64,000 nt of DNA from Owenia fusiformis. Lineage: Eukaryota; Annelida; Polychaeta; Sabellida; Oweniidae. The position numbers were made by a program, and so were the translations under genes. The stretch's first letter is position 1, and each line of letters starts with the position of its first letter. The DNA lies in assembly GCA_903813345.2 (NCBI GenBank), contig CAIIXF020000005.1, forward strand, positions 30,881,375-30,945,374, read 5' to 3'. Of this stretch, positions 50,242 through 60,879 are shown in pieces. Below the pieces are notes generated by a model. That model did no database searches, had not been told where the DNA came from, and was given only the letters and a program-made list of their open reading frames with translations.

Positions 50242-50811
50242 TATGTACATCATTCCCAATTACAAAAGTACTATAGGGACATGTACAAGAGTGTCTATTT
50301 CCTGGAAAACTGGAAAAAATTAAAAATCAATATTATATTTTCAGGTTAATTGGATTGGAGTGTATCACTGGGGAAATCATCTTTAACAATTCTCATCTGT
50401 AATTGACCGTATAATCCTTAGCATCCTGAAAATGATATCAGAAAAATAATCAATTTTCTGTGGTAAGTTACTGTAAGTTTAATGTTACTATCACCATGAA
50501 TGATGTACATTGTACTTTGGGGATATTCTAAGTATAAATCTGCACAGGTGTTTCTCTCTAATATATCCGCTTGGCATTTATTTTGCATGAACATTTATTT
50601 GTACAATTAAAGTTGTTATTAAGAGGAAATCTCAACAATGGATGAAGTTCTCTTTTAATTATAATTTGGGTCTTGATGATTTGCGTCATGTGGGGTACAT
50701 TTTCCTCTTTCGTATGCACATCCACACCTTTTGTTTCAACAGTGATGCATCAACATCATGCCAAATCTGAACAAATTCCCCTTGCGTAACAATACCAAAT
50801 TATAACTAGAT
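50242..50811. other. Intron of the Tudor gene, nothing recognised
   Basis: AT-rich stretch without a repeat or frame. Confidence 0.4.
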
Positions 50812-51567
50812 GATGGCAACTCCGCGGAGTAGCAAATCCCAACCAACAAAATATCAATTACCGAATTCCAATCAATCATACTTATTACTTTGGTTAAAAT
50901 TGAAAAATTTAGATTTTAGAATTGCGAACTCCTGCAAAGCAGCCATTTTGAATTTTCTGAGGTACAAATCTGAAAAATAATACCATAATTGTGATCTACT
51001 CCAAAATTCCTTCAATTTGAGTATTATATATACGTTGAAGGGATCGAAAAATTATTGCGAAATTGTACATTAGACGGCCATTTTGAATTTTACGAGGCTC
51101 GAATCAGAAAAAAGATACAATATTTGCAATCTACTCTTAATTGCCTTTGATTTGAGTATAATAAAGCTATACTTCAGAAAGATCTAAAAATTAGCGAAAA
51201 TTTCTGCTTTCCTGACCCCCCATACACGGACCCTGGGGGTCAGGATGAAAAACACGGAATATATGTGAAATAGATAGATGTTGCGAATATACTACCAAAA
51301 TTTCAAACAATAATATTAATTACTTTGGTTTAGAATGAAAAATTTATGATTTTTGCGAAAAAGTCCCGTCATTTTTTAAGCGGCGGCCATCTTGAAAAAT
51401 TTTTTTTTTGTGTAAAACTATTCATCAATATACATCTTTCCACCAAATATGAAGAAAATCCGTCAACTAATATTTGAGTTATCTTCCGGACGGACAGACG
51501 GACGGACGGACGGACGGACGGAGGGCTTCACTATATCCCTACCGAACTTAGTTCGTTGGGATAATTA
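50812..51567 (+). mobile_element. Family B element, variant TIR
   Basis: Starts GGCAACTCCGCGGAGTAGCA with TIR ATCCCAACCAAC (50836-50847); the right TIR is GTTCGTTGGGAT (51551-51562), one mismatch. The terminal hairpin arms are ATCCC and CGAAC. A GGAC run lies at 51488-51522. It has an inner hairpin TCCTGACCCCC/GGGGGTCAGGA at 51210-51220 and 51235-51245. The TIR differs from the other copies in the same way at both ends. Confidence 0.75.
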
Positions 51568-51766
51568 TGTCCTTTCTCATAACAGTGGATGATATAGTTT
51601 AACTATCTAACCCTTACCTCTCAACCTAGTGACCATATGTCCAGGCTTCTAGGTCCCATTTGATTAAACAGAAAATAAAAACAGGATACAAGACCTAAAA
51701 TATAACTTCACCAAATAAATAAAACAGAACTTCAGCCAAACTAATGAATAAATTGAAGTTCCATAC

Positions 51767-52608
51767 CTGAATACATCACCCTCCTTGCAGTAAACAACAA
51801 CAGCTAGGAACTGTTTTTCTAACCCTGTGAGTTTGACAAATTCTGCATTTGCTTCAGGGGACCAATCATAGTCGTCATATTCCTCCAATCTTGGTTTTGA
51901 ATGAACAGGTTTGGTACTAGCCAGGGCACAGTGAACTGCCTGGGGAGGATAGTCTTGGAACTGTGGAGCAAGAGGTAGAATTTGACTAGCTATCAACCAC
52001 TCTGTGTTCCCATAGTCTATGTAGAATACATACACTTTCTTTCCCATCAAACCAGACTCGATTTTACCATCTGCTTTATATATGGGTTTTACTTTGAGGA
52101 TTTTAGCTCGGTAAAATGTATTGTCTTTGGAGAATTTTGCGATGCAAATTTCACCGACACACGGTTCAAAACCACCGAAGAAACGCATCATGATAGAGTT
52201 GAACTTCTCGTAATGTTTATTAAGTTCTTGCTCAAGTTTAGCAATCACTTTTTGTGTATCAAGGGAGACTATATGCACATAGAAGTCAGTTGGAGAGTTG
52301 ATGCTTGATAGCATGACCTGGAAAGTTGCTGCCTCTGGTATTTCAATGATCTGTTCTTTCAGTTTCCTCTCCATAACAACATCATCACTGATGTCTTCAC
52401 TTGGTGCATTATGGCTATCCTTGTTGACTGTTGTGTCTTTAAGAACTGAAGATTTCCCATCTTTCTTTGGGTCGGAACTGGCTATGGGTTCTACGGGACT
52501 AGGTAAGTGAACCGGCCTGTACGGTTTTAATTCCTCGTCATTGATGGAGCTACTAATTGATACTCTGTCCTCCTCTTCGATGTTTGCTTCATTACTACCA
52601 ACTTCATG
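51767..52608 (-). CDS. Multi-Tudor protein gene, exon 11 (Tudor domain 2)
   Basis: The second longest coding exon (842 bases), phase 0 in and phase 2 out, with acceptor ATTTCAG and donor GTATGG. About 90 acidic, Ser-rich linker residues come first. An extended Tudor domain follows: FQVMLSSINSPTDFYVHIV (opening SN-like strand), a helix, FYRAKILKV, and the core VYVFYIDYGNTEW, which has the aromatic and DYGN residues expected of a methyl-arginine cage. The SN-like part then resumes and is completed in exon 12. An in-frame ATG upstream of the acceptor exists but is intronic. A Tudor domain of this type binds symmetrically dimethylated Arg in PIWI-family tails; binding is inferred. Confidence 0.92.
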
Positions 52609-52710
52609 CTGAAATGAACAAACAAACATAGGTCTGAATGGGAGATGTAACCTTTTAAAGAGATTTTTCTGCATGTAATTGAGACGTAAATTGTTTTAAT
52701 TTCACAGGGT

Positions 52711-52830
52711 AAAACAAGGCATCATGTCACAACCTGACGTTTTTACAGACACTGAATGCCAGACGCAACCCGCCATCACAAGAGTTGGAGACCATAACAA
52801 TATGTCCCCACTGTTGGTGATAATATAATG
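52711..52830 (+). mobile_element. Short family D element in intron 10
   Basis: CATCATGTCACAACCTGACG start and GAGTTGGAGACCATAACAATATG then a decayed hairpin TATGTCCCCAC-TGTTG-GTGATAATATA. Same order as the 46.8-kb copy without the tandem core. Confidence 0.55.
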
Positions 52831-53360
52831 ATGGAGGCTGGGTACAATCAACTCGCCATGATTACGAGTATATTTTACAAATGCGTATACATTTTAAATT
52901 ACCTACAAATATTATACAAATATGGGTGAATACATGTACCTGTGTATCTTTCACAATACAAGTGAAATTCCACGAAGCCCAAAGGGTTAGTGAAATATCA
53001 TCTTGTGAAAGTGTCACAGGTATTCACCTCAATAGAATTAAATATTTGTTTTATTATTCACTGTAATATTCCTCACTTGCAATAATGGAATAACAATCTA
53101 TTGATGTCTAATTAATCATAACAATGTACTCCTGGGTATTTATAAAATTACACTAGACTAAGTCCTGACTGGTGAATATCATTTGATATTTAACAGAAGT
53201 CACATGACTTGAATATCGCTTATTATTTTTTTGTCATGCGTAGGACATGGACCAATCAGTGACTGAGGAATATGACAGTGATATAATAATCTATATTGGT
53301 TGACGTTTTACAAGGTTAATAGTCCTGGCAAATTGTGACATCTTCGTATGCGATTATTAC

Positions 53361-53659
53361 CTTATGATCTCTGTCAGGTGTCGAATCTTTCAGATGATCT
53401 ATGTCAGGTGTTGAATCTATCTGAATCCACTTTTCAAATTTTCCCCGAAAGTCACAATCTTGTGGAAGTGTTGACGGCATTCCTAGAGTTTGCAGTTTCT
53501 TCTGTGGACTGATTGCTTCGGCACCTTGGTTCTCTTTGTTGTCATTGGATGCAGAGGTGTGACCAACAGGAGGGGCAGACTGGCCCCGTTTGGTATATTT
53601 TATCAGAGTTGACTTAGGTGGCTCGGACATAGGTTTAGTTGGAGATTTATCCCGAGATG
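53361..53659 (-). CDS. Multi-Tudor protein gene, exon 10 (linker)
   Basis: A 299-base exon with acceptor TTTGCCAG and donor GTAATA; it completes a codon begun in exon 9 and ends in phase 0. The product is a Lys/Ser/Pro-rich, probably disordered linker between Tudor domains 1 and 2. Near its end a short stretch is duplicated: DSTPDIDHLK followed by DSTPDRDH, matched by a DNA direct repeat around 53375-53415. No domain is recognised. Confidence 0.85.
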
Positions 53660-53859
53660 CTGGCAAAAAAATAAAAATATGAAATAAACATGTACAATCT
53701 ACCTGTGTATACTATACATACTAAGTACATGTTTAATGACATTATTCGCTATCACAAATATAAAACCACTCATCATCAACCATCTATGAGTAACATCTAT
53801 TATCCAGTCTGGTGTCTCTCAAACAATGAAACATGTGCTATTTAAAACTTTGTTCATAC

Positions 53860-53937
53860 ATTTTTTCTTCTTTTTCTTCCTCCCAGACGTTGTAGTTTCT
53901 TGACCAATTGTTGATTTTGATCCCTTCTTCTTTTCAG
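53860..53937 (-). CDS. Multi-Tudor protein gene, exon 9 (Lys-rich patch)
   Basis: A short 78-base exon, phase 1 in and out, with acceptor TTTTGCAG and donor GTATGA. It encodes AEKKKGSKSTIGQETTTSGR followed by six lysines, which could act as a nuclear-localisation or nucleic-acid-binding patch. It is too short to find by open-frame length; the support is its splice sites and the phase match on both sides. Confidence 0.75.
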
Positions 53938-54094
53938 CTGCAAAATGCAAATAACCATGTTGGTTTACTATTGAACAACATTTTAAGGCCAAAAAGGTCT
54001 CATTTCTGTTTGTCAGACTGATAACAAAGCAATTCTTTACCTAGCATTAAACACCTCTCTTTGGATAAATCCCCAGTGAAAATATCATTAAAGA

Positions 54095-54224
54095 ACAAGG
54101 CATTAACATTCAAAATGTCACCACCTGCCATTTGTTACAGACGCAAACTGCCAAACAGCAACTGACATTCACAAAAAAGTTGGAGAATTGTCAACACTTA
54201 CATCTGGCAGTGATATAATAATGT
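54095..54224 (+). mobile_element. Short family D element in intron 8
   Basis: AAAATGTCACCACCTGCCAT start, ACAGACGCAAACTGCC middle, AAAAAGTTGGAG and a decayed end (TCTGGCAGTGATATAAT). Confidence 0.55.
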
Positions 54225-54270
54225 TTTGGAAAAATACAGATTACAATACATGTATAGGCACATTAATTAC

Positions 54271-54471
54271 CCTCGATAGGCTGTTCTTGTTCTTGATCAA
54301 CAGTGAGAGCATCAATCTCTTCATCTAGGCAGGCATCAAAGTCATCATCAGCAACAATGGCCTGCCAAGAGTCTGAAGACTCCATGAGAGGTTTGTTTTT
54401 TGCCTCCACCTGTCCTTCAAAGGCATGGGCACTTGGCAGTGGCTTATTTCCTTCCACTTGGGCATCTGTAT
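54271..54471 (-). CDS. Multi-Tudor protein gene, exon 8 (acidic linker)
   Basis: A 201-base exon with acceptor TTTATAG and donor GTAATT, phase 1 in and out. The product is an acidic linker; WQAIVADDDFDACLDEEIDA is a short amphipathic acidic stretch that could form a helix. No known domain is seen. Copies of a 100-130 bp repeat lie on both sides (about 54095-54224 and 54498-54598), the second starting about 27 bases from the acceptor. Confidence 0.8.
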
Positions 54472-54497
54472 CTATAAAGAGAATTACATCACAAAAA

Positions 54498-54598
54498 CAA
54501 AATAAGGCATTACCATGCAAAATGTCACCACCTGCCATTTGTTAAAGATGCCGAACACTGAACACCAACCCCCATCTACAAAAAAAGTTGGACATGGT
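54498..54598 (+). mobile_element. Short family D element in intron 7, 3' truncated
   Basis: AAAATGTCACCACCTGCCAT start and GAACACTGAACACCAACCCC middle; the terminal hairpin is absent. It begins about 27 bases upstream of the acceptor of Tudor exon 8. Confidence 0.55.
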
Positions 54599-55113
54599 GA
54601 TTGAAAATTAAATATAACAGATACCTACATATGAATTACTTGGAATATACTATGTAAAGGGAATGAATAAATGGGTTCAGTCACCTTTATTCTTAACACG
54701 TTTTGGCAGTAAGGCATGATTAATTTGTCTCTGATTCATGTTAATGCTCTTAGTTTATAATCTAAGGTGAATGCATTGAATAGGTTCACATAAGATATTA
54801 AAAGTAGCATGTCATATAAGTTGGAAATGTGCTGTAAATAAATAAATAAAATAAGACACACAGTGATAAATATCACACTTTTTATCAAAATTCAAAATGG
54901 CCACTTAGTAATTTACCCAGCATGCCCTTAACCAAAACAGTACTTTTCAGGTAAATCCACTTGTTCGCTAAACTGCTAAGTATATATGAATCACATGAAT
55001 CTGATCCACTAAAATTCGAAAAAATGGAGAGCAAATACACTGAAACAATAACAATGTCAACTTTAAATAGATAAGAGGAGTGCATCTGAAAAAATCATAC
55101 TTATTTTTTGCAA

Positions 55114-55550
55114 TGGATTGATTCAAACCCCCGTGCAGTGATATATCACTGCGGCGGGCAGGTATTTCACCATAAGCATGCTTACTTCATAATAAACAAC
55201 TGACGTGATTGGTTCTAGTCCCATGCTCAGGTCGCGTGATTGTAAAATTAAGACAATTTCATTGGTTGAATTGCGCATATTAACTAATAAACAACATGTG
55301 CGGTAAACTATTATCAACCCAACTTTTACTCAGAATTCCTTCCGCGTTGATGTCTTCTCATATTTCAATAATTTTGAGATATTTTGACAAAATAATGATT
55401 GGGGAACATTCGTGAATACATATTTTATAAGTTGCGTGAAAATTGACCACATATACGATGAAAAGGGGAACTATTTTCACCAAATTTTGGAGATTTTCTT
55501 CATCCGCCCACCGCAGTGTCTATACCAAGACACTGCATGGGAGTTCATGA
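55114..55550. mobile_element. Element with hairpin-bearing inverted ends
   Basis: The left end has CCCCGT followed by the perfect 18-bp palindrome GCAGTGATATATCACTGC (55135-55152) and GGCGGGC. The right end has CCGCCCACC, the hairpin GCAGTGTC...GACACTGC (about 55513-55538) and ATGGGAG. The two ends are inverted copies of each other. AT-rich middle, no coding frame. Confidence 0.6.
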
Positions 55551-56005
55551 TTGATTTTCCTTGAATAAGTGATGGGTAATTAATACTCATTCGAACAAAT
55601 GGTTGTGTTTAAAAATGCTTGCATATAATAACTCATCTCAAAACCTTTTCATTATTTAATGCAATTGATTTCCTCCGGGGACTTTCCAAAAATATTTTGT
55701 TATAAAATAAAACAAAAACAGTCAAAGAACGGGTATTACAACTATTCTAGGTATTTTTAAGTCTAAGTGTAAATATTGTTAGGATTTATTACAGAAAAAC
55801 AATTTTTTGGACATCTGCGTCATTTTCAATAACCTGGTATTGGACCAGAAGTGGCTTGAAACAAAATTCCTCTAAAAGATTGATTGATTTAGCCATTGCC
55901 TGAGGTTTTAAGTTAAAAGATAAATTGTGCGAAATTATTGATATTTCTAAATGTAAAATGTCATACCCTGGGGTCTTCCCAAAATAAAACAAGGCACAGA
56001 CGTGA

Positions 56006-56909
56006 ACAATATCGTACCTAAAACACAGCAGTGTGACAGTGAAGAATTTGGGACGGAAAATCCAAAATGGCCACCTTAAAATTTACCCAGAATGCCCAAA
56101 AACTAATCAGTTCTTAACTTTGATACGTAGAAACATCCCTGAAAATTTCAGATGAATCCATCAAATGGTTTGGCTGGAAACGTGTAGACAAGTCTTGAAA
56201 GTGAAGATTTTAGGACGGAAAATCCAAAATGGCCACCTTAAAATTAACCAAGAATGCCCAAAAACTAATCAGTTGTTAACTTTCATAGGTAGAAACATCC
56301 CTGTAAATTTCAAATGAATCCGTCAAATGGTTTGGCTGGAAACCTGTAGACAAGTCTTGAAAGTGAAGATTTTAGGACGGAAAATCCAAAATGGCCACCT
56401 TAAAATTTACCCAGAATGCCAAAAAACTAATCAGTTCTTAACTTTGATACGAAGAAACATCCCTGAAAATTTCAGATGAATCCCTCAAATGGTTTGGCTG
56501 GAAACCTGGAGACAAGTCTTGAAAGTGAAGATTTTAGGACGGAAAATCCAAAATGGCCACCTCAAAATTTACCCAGAATGCCAAAAAACTAATCAGTTCT
56601 TAACTTTGATACGTAGAAACATCCCTGAAAATTTCAGATGAATCCGTCAAATGGTTTGGCTGGAAACCTGTAGACAAGTCTTGAAAGTGAAGATTTTAGG
56701 ACGGAAAATCCAAAATGGCCACCTTAAAATTTACCCAGAATGCCCAAAAACTAATCAATTCTTAACTTTGATACGTAGAAACATTCCTGAAAATTTCAGA
56801 TGAATCTGTCACATGGTTTGGCTGGAAACCTGTAGACAAGCTGAAAAGTGAGACGCCGCCCGCCGCCCGTCAAGCTGACTACAATATCGTACCTTTATTA
56901 GGTACGATA
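56006..56909 (+). mobile_element. Family C element with five 162-bp tandem units
   Basis: TIR TATCGTACCT (56010-56019) is inverse to AGGTACGATA (56900-56909). GGACGGAAAATCCAAAATGG occurs at 56051, 56213, 56375, 56537 and 56699, exactly 162 bp apart, so the units are very similar and young. The end is a stem-loop TATCGTACCT-TTATT-AGGTACGATA (56885-56909). It lies in intron 7 of the Tudor gene. Confidence 0.85.
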
Positions 56910-57084
56910 AAAATGATCTCACCCCGTGCCTTAGGTTGCCAAACTTTTGGAGATAGGGCTCTGTAGTGTTATAACAAATATGAATTTAATTACTGGTCAT
57001 ATACACTTTTCAAATTCTAATTATTGCTAAGAATTATTCCGCAAAACATTTTTTGGGGAACACTTGACCGGGGGTTTGTCTGAA

Positions 57085-57180
57085 CCCACCGAACCCCTGG
57101 TACCTACGGCTATGCAGCCCTTTGAACAGCGAGGGGTCGTGGGTTCGATCCCCAATGGGATGGACTGACTTTTTCACATC
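57085..57180 (+). repeat. tRNA-like SINE tail
   Basis: GTGGGTTCGATCCCCAATGGG matches a pol III B box; GGATGGACTGACTTTTTC follows. The A box part is not clear, so it is a 5'-truncated SINE. It ends about 50 bases downstream of the donor of Tudor exon 7. Confidence 0.45.
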
Positions 57181-57229
57181 AGCCCTTAGCACAGGATTTC
57201 ATTCTGTGTTTTCATTAACTAATACATAC

Positions 57230-57494
57230 TTTGCACATTTGTTTCATTGCTCAGAAGTTCCTCCTGGCATTGGGAAGATGTACCATTCGTTGCATTGTTT
57301 GTAACATCACTTGGGCATACTTCGGATGGATTTCCACTTTCTTCCACATTGGAGGACTGAACAACATCCTGGCCCGAATACCATTGGTTGATCACTTGTG
57401 CTATCTCTTTGTTGACTGCTGGGATAGCTAAGCCCTCCTCTATGAGTAAGTCACTGACCTTTTTCATTGCACTTGTACCGCTTGGACAAGCCCC
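57230..57494 (-). CDS. Multi-Tudor protein gene, exon 7 (end of Tudor domain 1 plus linker)
   Basis: A 265-base exon with acceptor TTTCTAG and donor GTATGT, phase 0 in and phase 1 out. Its first part (VSDLLIEEGLAIPA) has the form of the closing helix of an extended Tudor domain, where a pattern like LIxxGLA is typical. A Ser/Asn/Glu-rich linker follows. It directly continues Tudor domain 1 from exon 6. Confidence 0.85.
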
Positions 57495-57580
57495 CTAGAA
57501 AACATTTAATGAGTGATAATCATGTTTGGGACATTTATTCATTTAGAAATCTATCAAAATTGCTTTGCTGTTGAGGTGCT

Positions 57581-57762
57581 CAGGCCTGTAGCCAGGGGGG
57601 AGTTCAGGGGGTGCGGGTGAACTCCCTCCCCCTGCCCAATAATTCCTTCAAAACCATGCAATTTTCACCATTTTGGGCAGTTTTGGCTTTATTTTAGGAA
57701 ACAATTGCCCAGGAATTTTTCAGAAAGTGAACTCCCCTTGGCAAAAGCTGGCTACAGGCCTG
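57581..57762. mobile_element. CAG-type MITE with 5-bp target duplication (family F, complete copy 2)
   Basis: The 15-bp TIR CAGGCCTGTAGCCAG/CTGGCTACAGGCCTG is perfect, and GTGCT flanks both sides (57576-57580, 57763-57767). Length 182 bp, in intron 6 of the Tudor gene. Confidence 0.88.
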
Positions 57763-57902
57763 GTGCTAAATAACTTCTAACATATCAATTCTGTCAAAGA
57801 AAATGCTACTTTCAGCATCTACATTTTCAACCATTGCAGTAATTTCAAAATAAACTTTTCTAAAATGATCATGAACCACCTATGAATACCACCAATAATC
57901 AC

Positions 57903-58058
57903 CTGTTCTTGCTGGTCACCCGTTTGGATCATGAGATCTATGAATATAACAGGACATGTGTTTTCTATGTGAACGACAGCTGAGCAGTTCTGATTGAGGA
58001 CTAGTTGGTTGAACCTGTAGACAGCAGGGTATGTCCAGCTACCGTCCATTGGCATCAC
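57903..58058 (-). CDS. Multi-Tudor protein gene, exon 6 (Tudor domain 1, SN-like part)
   Basis: A 156-base exon, exactly 52 codons, phase 0 at both ends, with acceptor TTGTAG and donor GTGATT. The product includes SWTYPAVYRFNQLVLNQNC and VVHIENTCPVIFIDLMIQ. This is the SN-like half that follows the Tudor core, ending in a strand where the pattern VxLxDxx is usual. Confidence 0.85.
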
Positions 58059-58270
58059 CTACAACAGGGAGAGGGTTAGGTATAACAGATCGCTATTTCC
58101 CTTAACAGAGGGAGATTTCTCTATTCCCGCCAGCTAATGAAAGCTGACTGTATATAAATGGTAACTCAATTGGGAGCAATTCACAAAAACATTTAATGAC
58201 TTTCTACCTCTTGCCTTCCATTAATAAATTTAATAATTTTGTAAAGAAGTAAAACGCTCTTTGTACAAAC

Positions 58271-58428
58271 CCCAGATAGGGTGCAGCAGAAAGCCTGGCG
58301 GGGTAAGGTAGTGAATTCTGGGGGTAGTTCCCTCAAGCCTGTCATTCCAATATTCTCAGCATTGTTCCCATAGTCAACAAAGAGAACATCAACAGCATAA
58401 TCTGTAGAGTTCAACTCAGATTCAGATT
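58271..58428 (-). CDS. Multi-Tudor protein gene, exon 5 (Tudor domain 1 core)
   Basis: A 158-base exon with acceptor TTTTTCAG and donor GTTTGT; it adds 2 bases to the codon begun in exon 4 and ends in phase 0. It carries the Tudor core: VDVLFVDYGNNAENI, with the F/Y and DYGN cage residues, then the typical helix LRELPPEFTTLPRQAFCCTL. A MITE remnant (58457-58528) lies only 29 bases upstream of the splice acceptor. Confidence 0.9.
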
Positions 58429-58456
58429 CTGAAAAATCAGTATTTAAATATACGAA

Positions 58457-58528
58457 TCCTGCGTGCAGTCTAGTTAGAAACGACGAAGGTCTATTTTAAG
58501 AGGCGAAGTTGAACGAATGCAAAGGGTA
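58457..58528 (-). mobile_element. Terminal-deletion remnant of the family M MITE
   Basis: TCCTGCGTGCAGTCTAGTTAG joined to GCGAAGTTGAACGAATGC and AAAGGGTA: the two ends of family M with the middle lost. It lies 29 bases from the exon 5 acceptor. Confidence 0.6.
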
Positions 58529-58860
58529 AAATAAATGTAACACCGTATACTGATTTATCTTTTACACAATATAATAATCATTTGCGATCTGTTCTCCAAT
58601 CTCTTATCACCTTAAAATAATGTGCAAAGGACCTTATACCAGGAAGTATTTTTGTGTCTGTCAAAATCCATTTACATCCTATGCATCCCTGCATCTTATC
58701 CAAATATGTTACTACATAATGAAATATAATAGTATTATCTTTGGTTTTACAAACTTGTATGATATTTGATAAGTGGAAAAGTTGTTTTTGGAGCATTTTT
58801 CTATAGCCATTTTGTAGGAAAAAAAATGATGAAAAAATGTACAATCTTTTAATTTTAAGT

Positions 58861-58961
58861 ATGACCTGAATCGATTGCAAACTTCATATTTGCACATTTG
58901 ATGAGATAAACCATTTGTGTCGTATTGTGAAATTATTAAGTTTGCAATCGATTCAGGTCAT
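58861..58961. repeat. 24-bp perfect inverted repeat, 101-bp palindrome
   Basis: The arms 58861-58884 and 58938-58961 (ATGACCTGAATCGATTGC+AAACTT and its exact inverse) enclose a 53-bp AT-rich spacer. Lies in intron 4 of the Tudor gene. Confidence 0.85.
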
Positions 58962-59282
58962 AGTGTATTTTTGGTATTTCTGTGATAATCAATGGAAACC
59001 AATGGCCTCTATACCTCGAGCACTTTAATATTTTCCAAAGTATTATATGACATTTTATTCTTCATGTTACACCTACGAATGATTCATTTTGACCATAGGG
59101 ATATTTGCCAATAATTGCACCTTGTCCTTTAGTATGGAAGTGCCAAATGATGAGATCCATCAAACTTTTTTGGAAGAAAGAGATACAAAATATATTAATT
59201 CACGCAAAATAGTCCGTGGACATAAAGCAAGTGTTCTATTAACATATTAAAACAGACATCAACATAAACTTATAAACCTCAC

Positions 59283-59443
59283 CCGATCTGTAATCTGTTA
59301 TTTTTTGTTGGTCAGCAGCATGTACAGAAGTTATCTGTGCCCTGTACCACGTGGCATCACAGTCCCACTTGGCATTACATATCATACCACATTGGGGGGC
59401 ACACTGTAGACTTCGCCTGGAGGCTGGGTTACCATAGAAGAGA
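59283..59443 (-). CDS. Multi-Tudor protein gene, exon 4 (Tudor domain 1 core)
   Basis: A 161-base exon with acceptor CATTGTAG and donor GTGAGG. One base completes the TG left by exon 3 and one G is passed to exon 5. The product runs CLFYGNPASRR to WYRAQITSVHAADQQKITDY; WYRAxI is the characteristic strand of the Tudor core. The Cys-rich part (SLQCAPQCGMICNAKWDC) has four Cys in an extended-Tudor position where most family members have few; whether it binds metal cannot be told. Confidence 0.9.
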
Positions 59444-59798
59444 CTACAATGAGAAATTATCACATACTACAGTACTATTAAGTGAGTTAACAGATTAATG
59501 AGACTCCTGACACTAATATAAACCTTCAACAGGAGATTGCTTTATAAGATTCAAAAATACCTGCCAATTATACACGTAATACGTATACATTATACAACGA
59601 TGTTGACGTAAAATTCAATTAAATTGTTTTGTTTGTTATTAAAATAGAGATGTAAGCAATTTTTATGATTTTTAAAAAAAATTTTAGTCTAAAAAGTAAA
59701 CTCTGTCAAAATACTTCTTCATTGTTAGTAATCTAATGATTGATCAAACATCACCATAACAACGACATGAGGAAACAATTCCTGATCAGTCTACTCAC

Positions 59799-60879
59799 CA
59801 CATATTCTCCATTAGTTCTGGCAGCTGTAAACCTTGGGGTTGTACCCAAAACTGGAAAGGATGGACAATATGGGTTACAATCACCTCAACATTGCTCCCA
59901 TCTTTGAATGTCAGTGATGATAACTGAGGACCCATCCCATATGGACCTTGTTGTGACGCAGCACTACTGGAAGACACATACGATGACTTTGATTTCCTCA
60001 GCTTTTTGACAATATTCGGCTTCACCGGAGGTCTAATGAATGAGTAAGTTTGGTCAGGTGCTTTAATATCTTCTGTTGACACACTCGACTGTTTTTCTTT
60101 ATCTAGTCGTGACTTTAAGATATCCTGTAAGATTTTTGCTCTTGTTAATGTTGGCGTATCTGACGGGGACTGATGTTTTTCCTGTTTGTCGACTAAATGG
60201 TAATTTTCAGGATGAGGCAATTCATGTTGACCACCTGAAATTGCATAAGATTCATCTTTGCACTGTTCACTTTGACTAGTTGTTTGGTCAGTCTTAGATA
60301 TTGCAGCATCTTGTGGCACTTCGGGAGTTGTAACTGACTGGCTATGATCACCAGCAGTTAATGCGATATGTGGGGAAGGTTGACTCAGATTTTCTTTTGT
60401 TTCAGTAGCGGCAACACTACCCGAGGCAATGGAGTCTCTCGGACTGATTTTGTCTTGAATGGGTGAAAAGCTCTTGAATATCTTATTATGAATATCTCCT
60501 GGACTTAAAGTTACTGGGTTTGGTTTGAGATTGTCCTTATCATCCACTGGTTTGAGATTGTCCGTGTCATTCAGATGTTCTTTGTCACCCACTTTGTGAA
60601 CATTGTCTTGCTTTATGCTTGCCCTGTCTAGTGTTTTTAACATATCTTCACTGAGTTGTACTCTACTGACACCTGGTGGTTCCTTGTACTGACTGTCACT
60701 CTGGGGTTCACTTTTAACACTATGTGTGTCACTATGAGCCTTATCACTTTTTGCACTTCTGGATACAACTGTAGAAACAACAGTTGCATCATCATCGTCT
60801 GCAATCGCTGATGTATTATGGGAAGGTGTTGCACTACTGTCCGTGTCACGTCCTTTATCAGGAGATTCACCCTGTGACT
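59799..60879 (-). CDS. Multi-Tudor protein gene, exon 3 (disordered N-terminal region and Tudor 1 start)
   Basis: The longest exon (1,081 bases), with acceptor TGTTTTCAG and donor GTGAGT, phase 1 in and phase 2 out. Some 320 residues are rich in Ser, Asp, Lys, Gln and Pro and show no domain, as expected of a disordered region. It includes three short repeats of the type (D)NLKP/DTDNLKPVDDKDNLKP. The end, VEVIVTHIVHPFQFWVQPQG, is the opening strand of extended Tudor domain 1. The open frame runs past the acceptor into the intron, so an internal start cannot be excluded, but the phase match to exon 2 supports splicing. Confidence 0.9.

Noticed and set aside
53220-53300. Extra coding exon between exons 10 and 11
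   Set aside because: Exons 10 and 11 join in phase 0 without it and no frame fits.
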